This document shows, one piece after another, positions 25,340-33,998 of a stretch of DNA of 39,902 nt. The notes under the pieces were generated by a model. The model ran no database searches and was not told where the DNA came from. It saw nothing but the letters and a program-made list of their open reading frames with translations. The DNA is taken from NCBI RefSeq assembly GCF_014698475.1, contig NZ_JACJTB010000057.1, forward strand, positions 1 through 39,902, given 5' to 3'. The position numbers were made by a program, and so were the translations under genes. The stretch is from Nostoc spongiaeforme FACHB-130 (GTDB lineage Bacteria; Cyanobacteriota; Cyanobacteriia; Cyanobacteriales; Nostocaceae). The first letter of the stretch is position 1; each line of letters opens with the position of its first letter.

Positions 25340-25367
25340 GATTAGGGGCTAGAGACTAGGGATTAGG
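25340..25367. repeat. tandem heptamer repeat (STRR-like), GAYTAGG
   Basis: Four tandem 7-mers: GATTAGG, GGCTAGA, GACTAGG, GATTAGG. The tract starts 3 bp after the stop codon of the DUF202 gene. Heptamer tracts (short tandemly repeated repetitive sequences) are a known feature of heterocystous cyanobacterial genomes. Confidence 0.75.
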
Positions 25368-25422
25368 TTTATCTTCAAGGGTGTAGGGAAGAAATTTTCA
25401 TCAGCCTCTAGCTTTTAACTAT

Positions 25423-26385
25423 CTAGGTGAAAACAGGTATTTCTAAATCTGATAAATCCTTGAACAACGTAGTGCTTAAGTAGCGTTCGCCAAAACTAGG
25501 TTGCACCATCACAATTAACTTACCTTCATTTTCTGGACGTTTTGCTACCTGAATAGCTGCATACAACGCTGCGCCTGTAGAAATACCTGATAATAAACCT
25601 TCTTCTCTGGCTAATCTGCGACTATAGCTAATTGCATCTTCATCAGATACGGCAATCACTTCATCAATCAATTCCAAACGGCAAATTGCTGGGATAAATC
25701 CCGCCCCAATTCCTTGAATTTTATGCGCTCCTGATTTACCACCAGAAAGCACCTGACTATTAGTTGGTTCTACAGCAATAGCTTGAAAACTGGGTTTGCG
25801 CTGTTTAATTACCTCAGCTACACCAGTTAATGTTCCGCCAGTACCAACCCCCGCTATCAGAATATCTACCTGTCCATCGGTATCTTGCCAAATTTCTTCA
25901 GCAGTGGCTTGACGATGGATTTTAGGATTAGCTGGGTTACGGAATTGCTGCAACATATAGGCATTGGGTAATTCTGCCACAATTTGCTCGGCTTTAGCGA
26001 TCGCTCCTCGCATCCCTTCAACACCAGGAGTTAATTCTAACTGTGCGCCATAAGCTCGTAACATCGCCCGTCTTTCTGTACTCATGGTATCTGGCATCGT
26101 CAGAATCAAATGATAACCCTTTGCCGCCGCCACCATTGCCAAGGCGATACCCGTATTCCCAGAAGTTGGTTCTACTAATATTGTTTTACCGGGATGAATT
26201 AAACCTGCTTCTTCTGCATTTTCTACCATACTCACGCCAATTCTGTCTTTTACAGATGCAGATGGGTTCATGCTTTCTAACTTCACCACAATATTAGCTA
26301 CAGTTCCCTCTGCTTGAGGAATTCTGTTTAACTGCACCAATGGCGTGCGTCCGACTAACTCTGTAATATTTTTAGCAATTTTCAT
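25423..26385 (-). CDS. cysK: cysteine synthase (O-acetylserine sulfhydrylase)
   Basis: PLP enzyme that makes cysteine from O-acetylserine and sulfide, the last step of sulfate and sulfonate assimilation. The 320-residue protein has the PLP-lysine motif in [12 protein letters not shown], the acetylserine-binding loop [12 protein letters not shown], the phosphate cup [15 protein letters not shown], and the C-terminal [15 protein letters not shown] and [13 protein letters not shown]. All are as expected for CysK. It is 18 bp downstream of an Rrf2-type regulator on the same strand, so they form an operon. In Bacillus the CymR repressor (also Rrf2 family) binds CysK to sense cysteine supply, which makes this pairing suggestive. 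Enzyme identity is certain. Confidence 0.96.
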   Translation of the reverse strand: MKIAKNITELVGRTPLVQLNRIPQAEGTVANIVVKLESMNPSASVKDRIGVSMVENAEEAGLIHPGKTILVEPTSGNTGIALAMVAAAKGYHLILTMPDTMSTERRAMLRAYGAQLELTPGVEGMRGAIAKAEQIVAELPNAYMLQQFRNPANPKIHRQATAEEIWQDTDGQVDILIAGVGTGGTLTGVAEVIKQRKPSFQAIAVEPTNSQVLSGGKSGAHKIQGIGAGFIPAICRLELIDEVIAVSDEDAISYSRRLAREEGLLSGISTGAALYAAIQVAKRPENEGKLIVMVQPSFGERYLSTTLFKDLSDLEIPVFT

Positions 26386-26403
26386 AGCAGTATTTTGATG
26401 TCG

Positions 26404-26871
26404 CTATATGTAATACATCTGACTTTTTTGTAAACGTGCTTGTCGTTGGTCACACAAATCTTGGATAGTATATTGGCTTAAAACAGCTTGCGCTGCTACA
26501 TCCGCTTGTCGCCAAATCTCCCCCACCAAGCTTTTTTCTAAATTTTCTTCAACAGCAGATTCTTTTTCTTTCTGTTCTCCATCCAACATAATTACGACTT
26601 CCAACAAAGTCAGTTGTCGAGGTTCACGCACCAAGACAAACCCACCTCTAGAACCACGTTGACTCTGCACCACACCCGCCCGCCGCAAATTAGAAAGAAT
26701 TTGCTCCAGATAACGCTCTGGGATTGGATGCTTGGCCGATATATCACTCATAGTTATAGGGGTTTTGCGAACATAATGGTTCGCTAACTCTAAAAGTGCC
26801 AATAGAGCATATTCCACCTTGGCAGACAGATCCAAAAGGGCATAGTTTTGTTTTTTTAAGCTTTCCGACAT
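26404..26871 (-). CDS. Rrf2 family regulator, CymR-like
   Basis: The 155-residue protein has the Rrf2 winged helix (LSAKVEYALLALLELANHY, PITMSDISAKHPIPERYLEQILSNLRRAGVVQSQRGSRGGF in sequence). The three cysteines that bind the Fe-S cluster in IscR are absent; its only cysteine is in DLCDQR near the C-terminus. That favours a CymR-like role over an Fe-S sensor. The linker (GEQKEKESAVEENLEKS) is acidic. It is the first gene of the operon with cysK and is divergent from cysE across a 254-bp spacer, so it probably controls both. The name is inference from family and context; the fold is secure. Confidence 0.85.
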   Translation of the reverse strand: MSESLKKQNYALLDLSAKVEYALLALLELANHYVRKTPITMSDISAKHPIPERYLEQILSNLRRAGVVQSQRGSRGGFVLVREPRQLTLLEVVIMLDGEQKEKESAVEENLEKSLVGEIWRQADVAAQAVLSQYTIQDLCDQRQARLQKSQMYYI

Positions 26872-27125
26872 TATACTACTGTTAACTGGTAGACTTATTG
26901 TACTTTAAAAGCGAAATTACTAAAACAATGTTCTGATAGCTACAGTTACTTTAATTATTGTTGAATTACTATAAATCTATCCATTTATCGGTGTTTAGGT
27001 ATAAAGCTCTATATCTAAGGCTGATTTAATCTATGACAATTTCGTGTAATCCACCCTATCTAATTTGACCTTGTAATAAATATCACTACAAATTTCAACT
27101 AGCCTTCATTTGCAAATGCAGAAAT

Positions 27126-27848
27126 ATGCTTCTAACTGACTTACGTACAATTTCTGAACGCGATCCCGCCGCCCGTAATTGGCTTGAGATTTTATTCTGT
27201 TATCCTGGCGTTCAAGCTTTAATGTTTCATCGCCTTACCCATTGGTTGTACAAAATTGGGGTTCCTTTTGTACCGCGATTGATTTCTACTATCAGTCGGT
27301 TTTTGACAGGTATTGAAATTCACCCTGGCGCAAAGATTGGTAAAGGCGTATTTATTGACCACGGTATGGGTGTAGTCATTGGTGAAACAGCCATTGTCGG
27401 TGACTATGCCCTCATTTATCAAGGTGTCACCCTTGGTGGTACAGGCAAAGAAAGCGGTAAGCGACATCCTACTTTGGGTGAGAATGTTGTCGTTGGGGCT
27501 GGTGCAAAAGTGTTGGGTAATATTCAAATAGGTGACAACGTTCGCATTGGTGCAGGTTCAGTTGTTCTGCGCGATGTTCCCAGCAATACTACTGTAGTAG
27601 GTGTTCCAGGACGTTTGATTAAGGTTGATAGTCATGCTGATGTTTTAGCACATGGGAAAATCCGAGATGTAGAAGCAGAGGTAATTCGCGCTCTGTTTGA
27701 ACGTGTTAAATACTTAGAACAGCAAGTAGAACAGTTAGATATTAATGTCCATCTATCTACCAACGAAGAAAACAATCAACACATCGATGAGACGAAAGCT
27801 GAAAGCAACTTAGTCATTGAAGAGTTTTTAGATGGTGCAGGAATTTAA
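27126..27848 (+). CDS. cysE: serine O-acetyltransferase
   Basis: Transfers acetyl from acetyl-CoA to serine, giving O-acetylserine, the substrate of CysK. The 240-residue protein has the short-form SAT layout: an N-terminal helical region (LTDLRTISERDPAARNWLEI), then left-handed beta-helix hexapeptide repeats with IEIHPGAKIGKGVFIDHGMG, GVVIGETAIVG, GVTLGGTGK and IGAGSVVLRDVP. The DHGMG and IHPGA histidines are catalytic in the family. The last 45 residues are a charged tail rather than the usual C-terminal peptide ending in Ile that inserts in CysK; the final residue is nevertheless isoleucine (GAGI), consistent with CysE-CysK complex formation. Divergent from the Rrf2-cysK operon. Confidence 0.96.
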   Translation: MLLTDLRTISERDPAARNWLEILFCYPGVQALMFHRLTHWLYKIGVPFVPRLISTISRFLTGIEIHPGAKIGKGVFIDHGMGVVIGETAIVGDYALIYQGVTLGGTGKESGKRHPTLGENVVVGAGAKVLGNIQIGDNVRIGAGSVVLRDVPSNTTVVGVPGRLIKVDSHADVLAHGKIRDVEAEVIRALFERVKYLEQQVEQLDINVHLSTNEENNQHIDETKAESNLVIEEFLDGAGI

Positions 27849-27855
27849 GTCAAAA

Positions 27856-27890
27856 AATAGCAGATGGGTGGGAGTATCCCATCTGCTATT
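27856..27890. terminator. terminator between convergent cysE and ssuE
   Basis: AATAGCAGATGGG (27856-27868) and CCCATCTGCTATT (27878-27890) form a perfect 13-bp stem with a 9-nt loop. Read on the minus strand it runs into TTTTTT, so it terminates ssuE; read on the plus strand it is followed by A-rich sequence and may still stop or protect the cysE mRNA. Confidence 0.8.
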
Positions 27891-27916
27891 AAAAAAGGAG
27901 TAAGCGACAAGTTTAA

Positions 27917-28486
27917 TTAATTATTAGCGAGTGCCAATTGTTGAGTTGCATCCTGGGTATGATTCACTGCGACAGCAAACTCTTTAAGGACATCTTGCAA
28001 TCTTTGGGCTATTTCTGCATCTAGTTGGACGCTACCATCAGGCTGAATTTGAATTTGCTTATCGACTGCGTAAACTGTACCCAATATGTGGCGTGCGCCT
28101 AATTCAGATAATACGGGTTTTAAGGCATATTCTACTGATAATAAATGAGCGATTGTTCCGCCTGTAGCTATGGGTAGTAAAACTTTGCCTGTTAAGGATT
28201 TTTGGGGTAATAAGTCTAAAAATGCTTTCAGTACACCTGTGTAGGCGGCTTTATAAATAGGGGTAGCAATAATTACGCCACTGGCTTTTTCTAATAATGC
28301 TTTTGGTTGTTGTAATGCGCTGCTATCGTAACGTCCGAATGCTAAATCTTCAGCAGGTATGTCTCGCACTGAGATGATATCTATATTTAATCCTTGCTGT
28401 GATAGGCTTTTTGCAGCGTGTTCTAAAATGGCGTAGGTTCTGGAAGGGTGGGAGGGGCTACCTGCGATCGCTAATATATGTGTCAT
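27917..28486 (-). CDS. ssuE: NADPH-dependent FMN reductase, SsuE family
   Basis: Provides reduced FMN to the alkanesulfonate monooxygenase SsuD. The 189-residue flavodoxin-like protein opens with ILAIAGSPSHPSRTYAIL (flavin phosphate loop). TPIYKAAYTGVLKAFLDLLPQ carries the inserted tyrosine of the pi-helix typical of SsuE. GKVLLPIATGG closes the flavin site. Length is normal. It follows ssuD on the same strand with a 73-bp gap filled by a repeat. The pair frees sulfite from organic sulfonates. Identification is strong from the motif set plus the neighbour. Confidence 0.92.
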   Translation of the reverse strand: MTHILAIAGSPSHPSRTYAILEHAAKSLSQQGLNIDIISVRDIPAEDLAFGRYDSSALQQPKALLEKASGVIIATPIYKAAYTGVLKAFLDLLPQKSLTGKVLLPIATGGTIAHLLSVEYALKPVLSELGARHILGTVYAVDKQIQIQPDGSVQLDAEIAQRLQDVLKEFAVAVNHTQDATQQLALANN

Positions 28487-28515
28487 GTTGAGTTAGTTCT
28501 TTGAGGATTTTTAAA

Positions 28516-28554
28516 CGCAGAGGTATTTGGAGGGAAGCGCGGAGTTACGCGGAG
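28516..28554 (-). repeat. dispersed repeat between ssuD and ssuE (ACGCAGAGG type)
   Basis: The plus strand reads ACGCAGAGGTATTTGGAGGG, then AAGCGCGGAGTTACGCGGAG: three imperfect copies of a GCG(C)(A/G)GAG unit. It belongs to the same repeat family as the copy inside ileS at 3003-3034. It fills most of the gap between ssuD and ssuE. Confidence 0.65.
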
Positions 28555-28559
28555 GTTTT

Positions 28560-29705
28560 TTAATCTACGGTGGCAATTTGTGGTTTAGGGAATTCTTGGT
28601 TGGCGACGACTTCACCGAAGGGGCTTAGTAGTTGTGGTTGTATTGTTGGTTGGGTTGCTAGGGGTAGGCGAGGGAAGAGTAATTCTGCTGTTCGATAGGC
28701 TTCTTCTAGGTGGGGATATCCAGAGAAAATGAAGGTGTCGATACCTAATTCTCGATACTCCAACATTCTTCTTGCAACGGTATCGGGATCGCCTACTAAG
28801 GCAGTTCCCGCGCCACCACGCACTAAGCCAATTCCTGCCCATAAGTTGGGGCTAATTTCTAAGGCTTCACGAGAGCCGTTGTGTAGGGTTGTCATGCGGC
28901 GTTGTCCTTCGGAATCCATGCGTGCGTAAGCTTGTTGGGCTTGGGCGATCGCATCTTCATCGACATACCGAATTAAATCGTTGGCTGCATCCCATGCTTG
29001 GCTTTCTGTCTCTCGCACAATGACGTGCAAACGAATCCCAAAACGTAATGTTCTACCTTGTGCTTCGGCTAGTCGGCGTACAGAGGCTATCTTTTGGGCA
29101 ACTTGTTCTGGTGGTTCGCCCCAAGTTAAATATACATCTACGTGTTTGGCAGCAATTTCTTGAGCAATGGCGGAAGAACCTCCAAACCATAATGGCGGAT
29201 GAGGTTTCTGAACTGTAGGGAATAACAGCTTACCACTTTGGATATTAAGATAATCTCCCTGGAAGTTGGTAGTTTGTGAGGCTGCTATCTGTCGCCACAC
29301 TGCTAAAAATTCATCTGTTAATTTGTAGCGATCGTCATGGGAAAGGTGCAATCCATCTCCCGCCAACTCTACAGGATCGCCTCCGGTGACGACGTTAATT
29401 AACAACCGTCCGCCAGAAATGCGATCAAATGTTGCAGCCATCCTTGCTGCTACTCCCGGTGACATCAAACCCGGACGTATCGCCACCAAAAACTTCATCT
29501 GTTTGGTATGTGTCACCAAAGTTGATGCCAAAATCCAAGCATCTTCGCAAGAACGGCCTGTAGGTAGTAATGCCCCCGCAAAACCTAAATGATCCACGGC
29601 TTGAGCTATCTGTCGCCAGTAATCAAAGTTGACTACGCGCCCACCTATGGCAGTACCTAAATAGCGTCCTTCACCGTGAGTCGGGATAAACCAAAGTAGC
29701 TGCAT
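28560..29705 (-). CDS. ssuD: FMNH2-dependent alkanesulfonate monooxygenase
   Basis: Uses FMNH2 from SsuE and O2 to cleave the C-S bond of alkanesulfonates, giving sulfite and an aldehyde. The 381-residue luciferase-like TIM barrel shows [27 protein letters not shown] (the conserved Cys is C53), [31 protein letters not shown] and the C-terminal [10 protein letters not shown]. These match E. coli SsuD over the whole length. It is the first gene of the ssuD-ssuE operon and is divergent from the TPR gene. SsuD is expected to be expressed when sulfate is short; no binding site is obvious. Identification is strong. Confidence 0.95.
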   Translation of the reverse strand: MQLLWFIPTHGEGRYLGTAIGGRVVNFDYWRQIAQAVDHLGFAGALLPTGRSCEDAWILASTLVTHTKQMKFLVAIRPGLMSPGVAARMAATFDRISGGRLLINVVTGGDPVELAGDGLHLSHDDRYKLTDEFLAVWRQIAASQTTNFQGDYLNIQSGKLLFPTVQKPHPPLWFGGSSAIAQEIAAKHVDVYLTWGEPPEQVAQKIASVRRLAEAQGRTLRFGIRLHVIVRETESQAWDAANDLIRYVDEDAIAQAQQAYARMDSEGQRRMTTLHNGSREALEISPNLWAGIGLVRGGAGTALVGDPDTVARRMLEYRELGIDTFIFSGYPHLEEAYRTAELLFPRLPLATQPTIQPQLLSPFGEVVANQEFPKPQIATVD

Positions 29706-30000
29706 GATATCTATGTCAGATCAAGATTTCTGATATAACGGCAAGTCAATCGATATACCGTATTTTATGATTACTTTTAGACTATCGCACAGCCAACGAT
29801 GTAAATCAAGGCCTTGATCAAAATAAATACGGTTAACCAATCGAGTTTTAGTATTTTAATCCTTGCGATTTTCTAGTGAGTATGACATACTCATGGTTAA
29901 AGCAAACAACACTAACTCGACCGACTTACAGTATTTTACAAAAACCCTAGCTAGAGATGTTATCAACACCTCTAAAAAATTTTGGTGCAAGGAATTAATC

Positions 30001-31251
30001 ATGCTTAAAGATGCACAAGGACTAGTAGTTACAACAGATTCAGACAAAGCGATCGCAGCTATTAATCGTTTTATAGATCAAGCACTATGCTATGGCAAAG
30101 ATGCAGAAACAGCAATTTTGCAAGCAATTGAAGCAGATCCAACTTGTGCATTAGCCCATGCTTATGCGGCGGCTTATTATCTCACCCAAGAAAACCGTAA
30201 AGCTTGGCAGCAAGCTCAACCATATCTGCAAACTGCACAACGAAATTTAGCCAAGATTACCGATAGAGAAAGGTTATATGTGCAAGCAATTTCAGCTTGG
30301 GCAAATCAAGAAATTGATGTAGCGATCGCCTTACATGAAGAGATTACCAACAAATTTCACTATGATTTGATATCTGTGCAGCAGGGACAGTATCACTATT
30401 TTTACATAGGTGACAAAGAGAGATTGCGGCAAATTGCCCAGAAAGTTTTACTTAGCAATCCCGGAAATCATTATTTATATGGCATGGTGGCGTTTGGTTT
30501 AGAACAATGTCACCAATTGGGAGTAGCAGAAAAAATGGCTCGTCAGGCGATCGCATTAAATAGATATGATCCTTGGGCGCATCATGCGATCGCTCATATT
30601 ATGGAAACCCAGGGAAGAATAGATGAAGGCATAGCTTGGATGGAGAGTTTTGCAGATACTTGGGAAAACTGCAACTCTATGCTCTACACTCACAACTGGT
30701 GGCACATTGCCTTATATTATTTGCAGTTGAAAAACTATCAAAAAGTTCTCAAACTCTACGATACGCATATATGGGAACGTGCTAACAAACAATCTCCTAA
30801 AGACCAAGTAGGAGCCATTTCATTATTATTACGCCTAGAATTGCACGGTGTAAATGTGGGCGATCGTTGGCAAAGCATCAGCCCTTATCTTTACAGCCGG
30901 ATTGAAGAACACGCACTACCATTCCAAGATTTACATTATGTCTACGCCCTCGCCAAAGCTGGACATCATGATTGGGTAAATCAGATGCTTGCAAGTATGC
31001 AATATCATACCTTGAGTATCAATCCTTTTGTGCGACAGCGTTGGATAGAAGTAGCAATTCCCGCCGCTAGAGGTATGGTAGCTCATGCCAAAGGTGATTT
31101 TCACACCACAGTTGCAGAACTCAAACCTGTTTTATCGCGCCTGCATGAGATTGGAGGTAGTCATACGCAGCGCGTGTTGTTTAAGCAAGTTTATCAAGAT
31201 GCAGTCTTTTTGGCTCAAAAGCAGAATTGGGTTTACGGGATTACAGCCTGA
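30001..31251 (+). CDS. TPR protein of the TTC38-like family
   Basis: A 416-residue alpha-helical protein with TPR-like repeats: CALAHAYAAAYYLTQE, then a DRERLYVQAISAWA helix, NPGNHYLYGMVAFGLEQC, and RYDPWAHHAIAHIMETQGR, followed by MLYTHNWWHIALYYLQL. The combination of the DPWAHHAIAH and HNWWH motifs is typical of tetratricopeptide repeat protein 38 relatives. The frame is open back to a TTG at 29863, but the ATG at 30001 has a very good ribosome-binding site (AAGGA, 7 bases upstream), so I start there. Function is not known. Placement between ssuD and the ssuA-like gene suggests a link with sulfur nutrition, but nothing in the sequence proves it. Confidence 0.8.
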   Translation: MLKDAQGLVVTTDSDKAIAAINRFIDQALCYGKDAETAILQAIEADPTCALAHAYAAAYYLTQENRKAWQQAQPYLQTAQRNLAKITDRERLYVQAISAWANQEIDVAIALHEEITNKFHYDLISVQQGQYHYFYIGDKERLRQIAQKVLLSNPGNHYLYGMVAFGLEQCHQLGVAEKMARQAIALNRYDPWAHHAIAHIMETQGRIDEGIAWMESFADTWENCNSMLYTHNWWHIALYYLQLKNYQKVLKLYDTHIWERANKQSPKDQVGAISLLLRLELHGVNVGDRWQSISPYLYSRIEEHALPFQDLHYVYALAKAGHHDWVNQMLASMQYHTLSINPFVRQRWIEVAIPAARGMVAHAKGDFHTTVAELKPVLSRLHEIGGSHTQRVLFKQVYQDAVFLAQKQNWVYGITA

Positions 31252-31556
31252 TGTGAAATCTCAGGCTAATGCCATCTCAATTTTCTCCTTATAGCCGAAA
31301 ATTAAATACTATAAGAATCCGATTTGATTTCTGAATCTAGTTGTGTAGGCTGGGAGTAGGGAATGGGGAGTAGGGAGTAGGAAAAAAGCCTGACCTGGGT
31401 GTACTGGTTTTTTTCATAAATCAAATATGAGTCCTATATTAAATTGATTCACTTACAGTAGATTGTAAGACGAATTATCTATTTTCGTCAAAAATTAATG
31501 CAAAAACCAGTCAAATTAAATTTGAGTTTTTGTAAAACCCAGGGTTATCCATCTGA
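31252..31556. other. intergenic region with a heptamer repeat tract (305 bp)
   Basis: Convergent spacer between the TPR gene and the ssuA-like gene. Apart from the heptamer tract at 31352-31379 I see no gene and no clean terminator hairpin. Confidence 0.45.
31352..31379. repeat. tandem heptamer repeat (STRR-like), GGGAGTA
   Basis: Four tandem 7-mers: GGGAGTA, GGGAATG, GGGAGTA, GGGAGTA, then GG. The unit differs from those at 25340 and 37532, so three different heptamer families occur in this window. Confidence 0.8.
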
Positions 31557-32648
31557 CTAATTTTTAGCCAGCACTTCTTGAGGAGTAATTTCCACATACT
31601 GTTCTGGAGTTAGAAAACCATCTCTGACATTTACCTTCTTTGGTATTAGCCCCAAGCTATACCACTTATCAGCGACTTCCTGTTGTTTATTAATAATTTT
31701 CTCTGTAATTGGTACTAGCGCAAAATCATATTTACTGTGCATGATTTCTAAAGTGGATGAATCAAGTTGAGTAGCTTGGGCAAGTAATTGAGCAATTTCT
31801 TGAGGATGGTTTTTTGACCAAACTTGTGCCTTATGCAGTTCTTCAAGAAAAATTTTGATAACTTCTGGGTTTTCTTGATAAAACTTGCGGTTTGTAGAGT
31901 AAAAATTGTTAGTATCTCGCAAGCTGTTACCACCATCTACCAAAACACGCCCAGTTTGATTTTGAACATTTCTTGTAACAAATGGTTCCCAGATAAACCA
32001 AGCATCTACTTTACCTTGGCTAAATGCCACATTTGCATCTGGAGGTGGCAAATAAACAGATTCTACATCACTAAGTTTTAGTCCTGCTTTTTCTAAAGCT
32101 CTCACTAAAAGGTAGTGACCAATCGATGCTTTTTGAAAAGCTACTTTTTTACCTTTCAAATCTTTGACGCTTTGAATAGGAGAGTTCTTCGGAACTAACA
32201 GAGAAACTGATTTACCATCATTAGAATTAGCAGCTAAATATACCAAAGGCGCACCGGCTGCTTGAGAAAAAATAGGAGGTGATTCAGCTGTAGAAGCAAT
32301 ATCCAGTGCGCCTGCATTTAATGCTTCTAATTGTTGAGGCCCAGCAGCAAATTCTGGCCATTCTACTCTGTAACCTAGAGGTTTTAGTTTTTCTGCTAAA
32401 ATGCCTTTTTGTTCTAAAACGGCGAGGGCTGTTAGTTGTTTAGAACGAACAATTCTGACTACTTTATTATTATTACCTACATTCGATTTAGATGAAGTTA
32501 CTTGTTGCTGATTATTATTGGCAGGACTACAACTCAACAATGATGTGGACAAGACTAAGCTATAGCCAAAAGCAAATAAAGCATGACGACGAGTGATGCG
32601 TAAGCTTTGTTTAGATTTATTTTTAAAATCTTGTATGTATCGAATCAT
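31557..32648 (-). CDS. ssuA: aliphatic sulfonate-binding lipoprotein, SsuA-like
   Basis: The 363-residue protein has an N-terminal basic region with RRHALFAFGYSLVLSTSLLSC, a lipoprotein signal peptide with a LLSC lipobox and a twin arginine before it. The mature part is a periplasmic binding protein of the SsuA/TauA/NitT class: VVRIVRSKQLTALAVLEQKG, WPEFAAGPQQLEALNAGALDIASTAESPP, GKKVAFQKASIGHYLLVRAL and DAWFIWEPFV. It would hand sulfonates to an ABC transporter, but no SsuB ATPase or SsuC permease gene is in this window, so it is an orphan or works with a distant one. Sulfonate as ligand is inferred from ssuD and ssuE nearby; nitrate-like or taurine ligands are alternatives. Confidence 0.85.
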   Translation of the reverse strand: MIRYIQDFKNKSKQSLRITRRHALFAFGYSLVLSTSLLSCSPANNNQQQVTSSKSNVGNNNKVVRIVRSKQLTALAVLEQKGILAEKLKPLGYRVEWPEFAAGPQQLEALNAGALDIASTAESPPIFSQAAGAPLVYLAANSNDGKSVSLLVPKNSPIQSVKDLKGKKVAFQKASIGHYLLVRALEKAGLKLSDVESVYLPPPDANVAFSQGKVDAWFIWEPFVTRNVQNQTGRVLVDGGNSLRDTNNFYSTNRKFYQENPEVIKIFLEELHKAQVWSKNHPQEIAQLLAQATQLDSSTLEIMHSKYDFALVPITEKIINKQQEVADKWYSLGLIPKKVNVRDGFLTPEQYVEITPQEVLAKN

Positions 32649-33447
32649 ATTTTGCTATCAAGCTATTCAAAATTCCAATTTTCAAACTGAGTAAAAAAGG
32701 TGGATAAACCACCTTTAGTAAGCGGAGGTATACTGTGGCTAAAACTTTGGGCTGAGGGAGATTGCCTTACTAAGGTCAAGTCTTCATTCAGTATTTAATT
32801 GCCAATATCACTTGATAATCTACTGACAAATTAAAGTTAACTACTATAAATCGATAGAATTTTAGCTGTTTTGCCAATATAGTAATTTTACATGGTTATA
32901 TATAAAAAGCAAGTAGATTTTGAAAAAAATCAAAACTAACGTTAAGTAACTTATTCAACCTTGTGCCAAAACTAGCACCAAATCTAGCTAAGTCATGAAA
33001 TCTTGACATTGGATAATTTTGAGAAATTATACTTATGGCATTTTTGTGACTGAGGTGTTTTAGCAAGGATGGATATAGCTCTAGTGTTTGCTATATAAGG
33101 CTTTGATGATTTAAAAGCTAGAAAGTAAAAGTAATATTATGCCTTTACTGTTTTTCACAATACAGACTGTAAAAATCAAGTTAACTGAAGGTCAATTATA
33201 AATATTGCAGAGATAGCTGACACCGATAAAGTAATCGAACAGAAGAATATAACCCTTTAATGGATAAGGATTTCAAGCAATTAGATGCTCATTAAATATT
33301 TAAAAGCGGCTAATTTACTTGAAGTACATAGATATAGTGTCCTTCAAATTGCTAGGATTTGAGAATAGGTTGATTTTCCAAAAATAAAGTTTTACCTTGC
33401 TAATTAGGTCAGCCACACCTTACAACTGCAACAGCAAGGAGACTTTT
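32649..33447. other. long divergent intergenic region (799 bp)
   Basis: It separates the ssuA-like gene (minus) from the copper-storage-like gene (plus). The proximal 130 bp on the ssuA side hold a likely attenuator (own entry). The rest is AT-rich, has only very short reading frames, and I see no clear gene, repeat or known RNA family in it. Confidence 0.5.
32696..32775 (-). promoter_or_regulatory. possible transcription attenuator in the ssuA-like leader
   Basis: On the minus strand, about 48 bases before the start codon, AAAGGTGG and CCACCTTT (32696-32703, 32709-32716) form an 8-bp stem with a 5-nt loop followed by TTTTTT, a terminator in the 5' leader. Further upstream in the same RNA, TTAGTAAG (from 32766-32773) can pair with CTTACTAA (from 32715-32722), and this second stem, extended by GG/CC, uses bases that overlap the terminator arm. 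The two folds exclude one another, as in attenuators and riboswitches. No known riboswitch class was recognised. Confidence 0.5.
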
Positions 33448-33858
33448 ATGATGATGGAAACTGAATCTTTACTCGCTGAAATGGAAGCTTGCAAACAAAT
33501 CTGCATTGAATGTCAAAATACCTGTATTGACACACTTAAGTACTGTAAGAACCAGAATAGTAAATACATAGATATGACAGTGCTTACCATGTTGCGAGAC
33601 TGTGCAGAAATGTGCATGATGTGCGTCAACATGATTAATGATGGTTCTGAGTTCATGGGTAATACCTGTAGTTTGTGCGCTCAAATTTGCGATCGCACCG
33701 CAATGGTTTGTGAAAAGATGAATAGCAATGTCACAATGATGCTGTGTGCAGCTATTTGTCGCAAATGCGCTCAAAGTTGTAACGCAATGGGACTTAATTC
33801 TGCTTCTTATTTCCGTAGGTCAAGTTTAGTGTCAGCAGATGCACTACTGTCTAGCTAA
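33448..33858 (+). CDS. cysteine-rich four-helix copper-binding (Csp-like, DUF326) protein
   Basis: A 136-residue protein starting at the first of three ATG codons (33448) with a perfect ribosome-binding site (AAGGAG). It has 16 cysteines in a regular pattern (CKQICIECQNTC, RDCAEMCMMC, CSLCAQIC, CAAICRKCAQSC), the arrangement that lines the core of a four-helix bundle in copper storage proteins (Csp) and DUF326 proteins. There is no signal peptide, so it is cytosolic like Csp3. It would bind many Cu(I) ions and protect or store copper for plastocyanin and cytochrome oxidase. The frame could start 17 codons earlier, but the context favours the ATG. It is convergent with the arylsulfotransferase-like gene. 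Confidence 0.88.
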   Translation: MMMETESLLAEMEACKQICIECQNTCIDTLKYCKNQNSKYIDMTVLTMLRDCAEMCMMCVNMINDGSEFMGNTCSLCAQICDRTAMVCEKMNSNVTMMLCAAICRKCAQSCNAMGLNSASYFRRSSLVSADALLSS

Positions 33859-33944
33859 TGAACGTCCAAGATTGAGTATCTTCATTTATCACAGATAATT
33901 CATTACTACTTAAACCCATATCTTGCCTTACTATTTTTAGTGAT

Positions 33945-33974
33945 TCGCCACCCACAAAGTTTTTTGGGTGGCGA
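33945..33974. terminator. terminator between convergent Csp-like and arylsulfotransferase-like genes
   Basis: TCGCCACCCA (33945-33954) pairs with TGGGTGGCGA (33965-33974); stem 10 bp, loop 10. The T-tract lies inside the loop on the plus strand and there is no strong T-run after the stem, so termination efficiency is uncertain. Confidence 0.55.
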
Positions 33975-33998
33975 TAAAATTCATAAAATTCTTTTGAA

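Noticed and set aside
26404-26871. IscR identity for the Rrf2 protein
   Set aside because: It lacks the three cluster-binding cysteines and is not next to any isc or suf gene.
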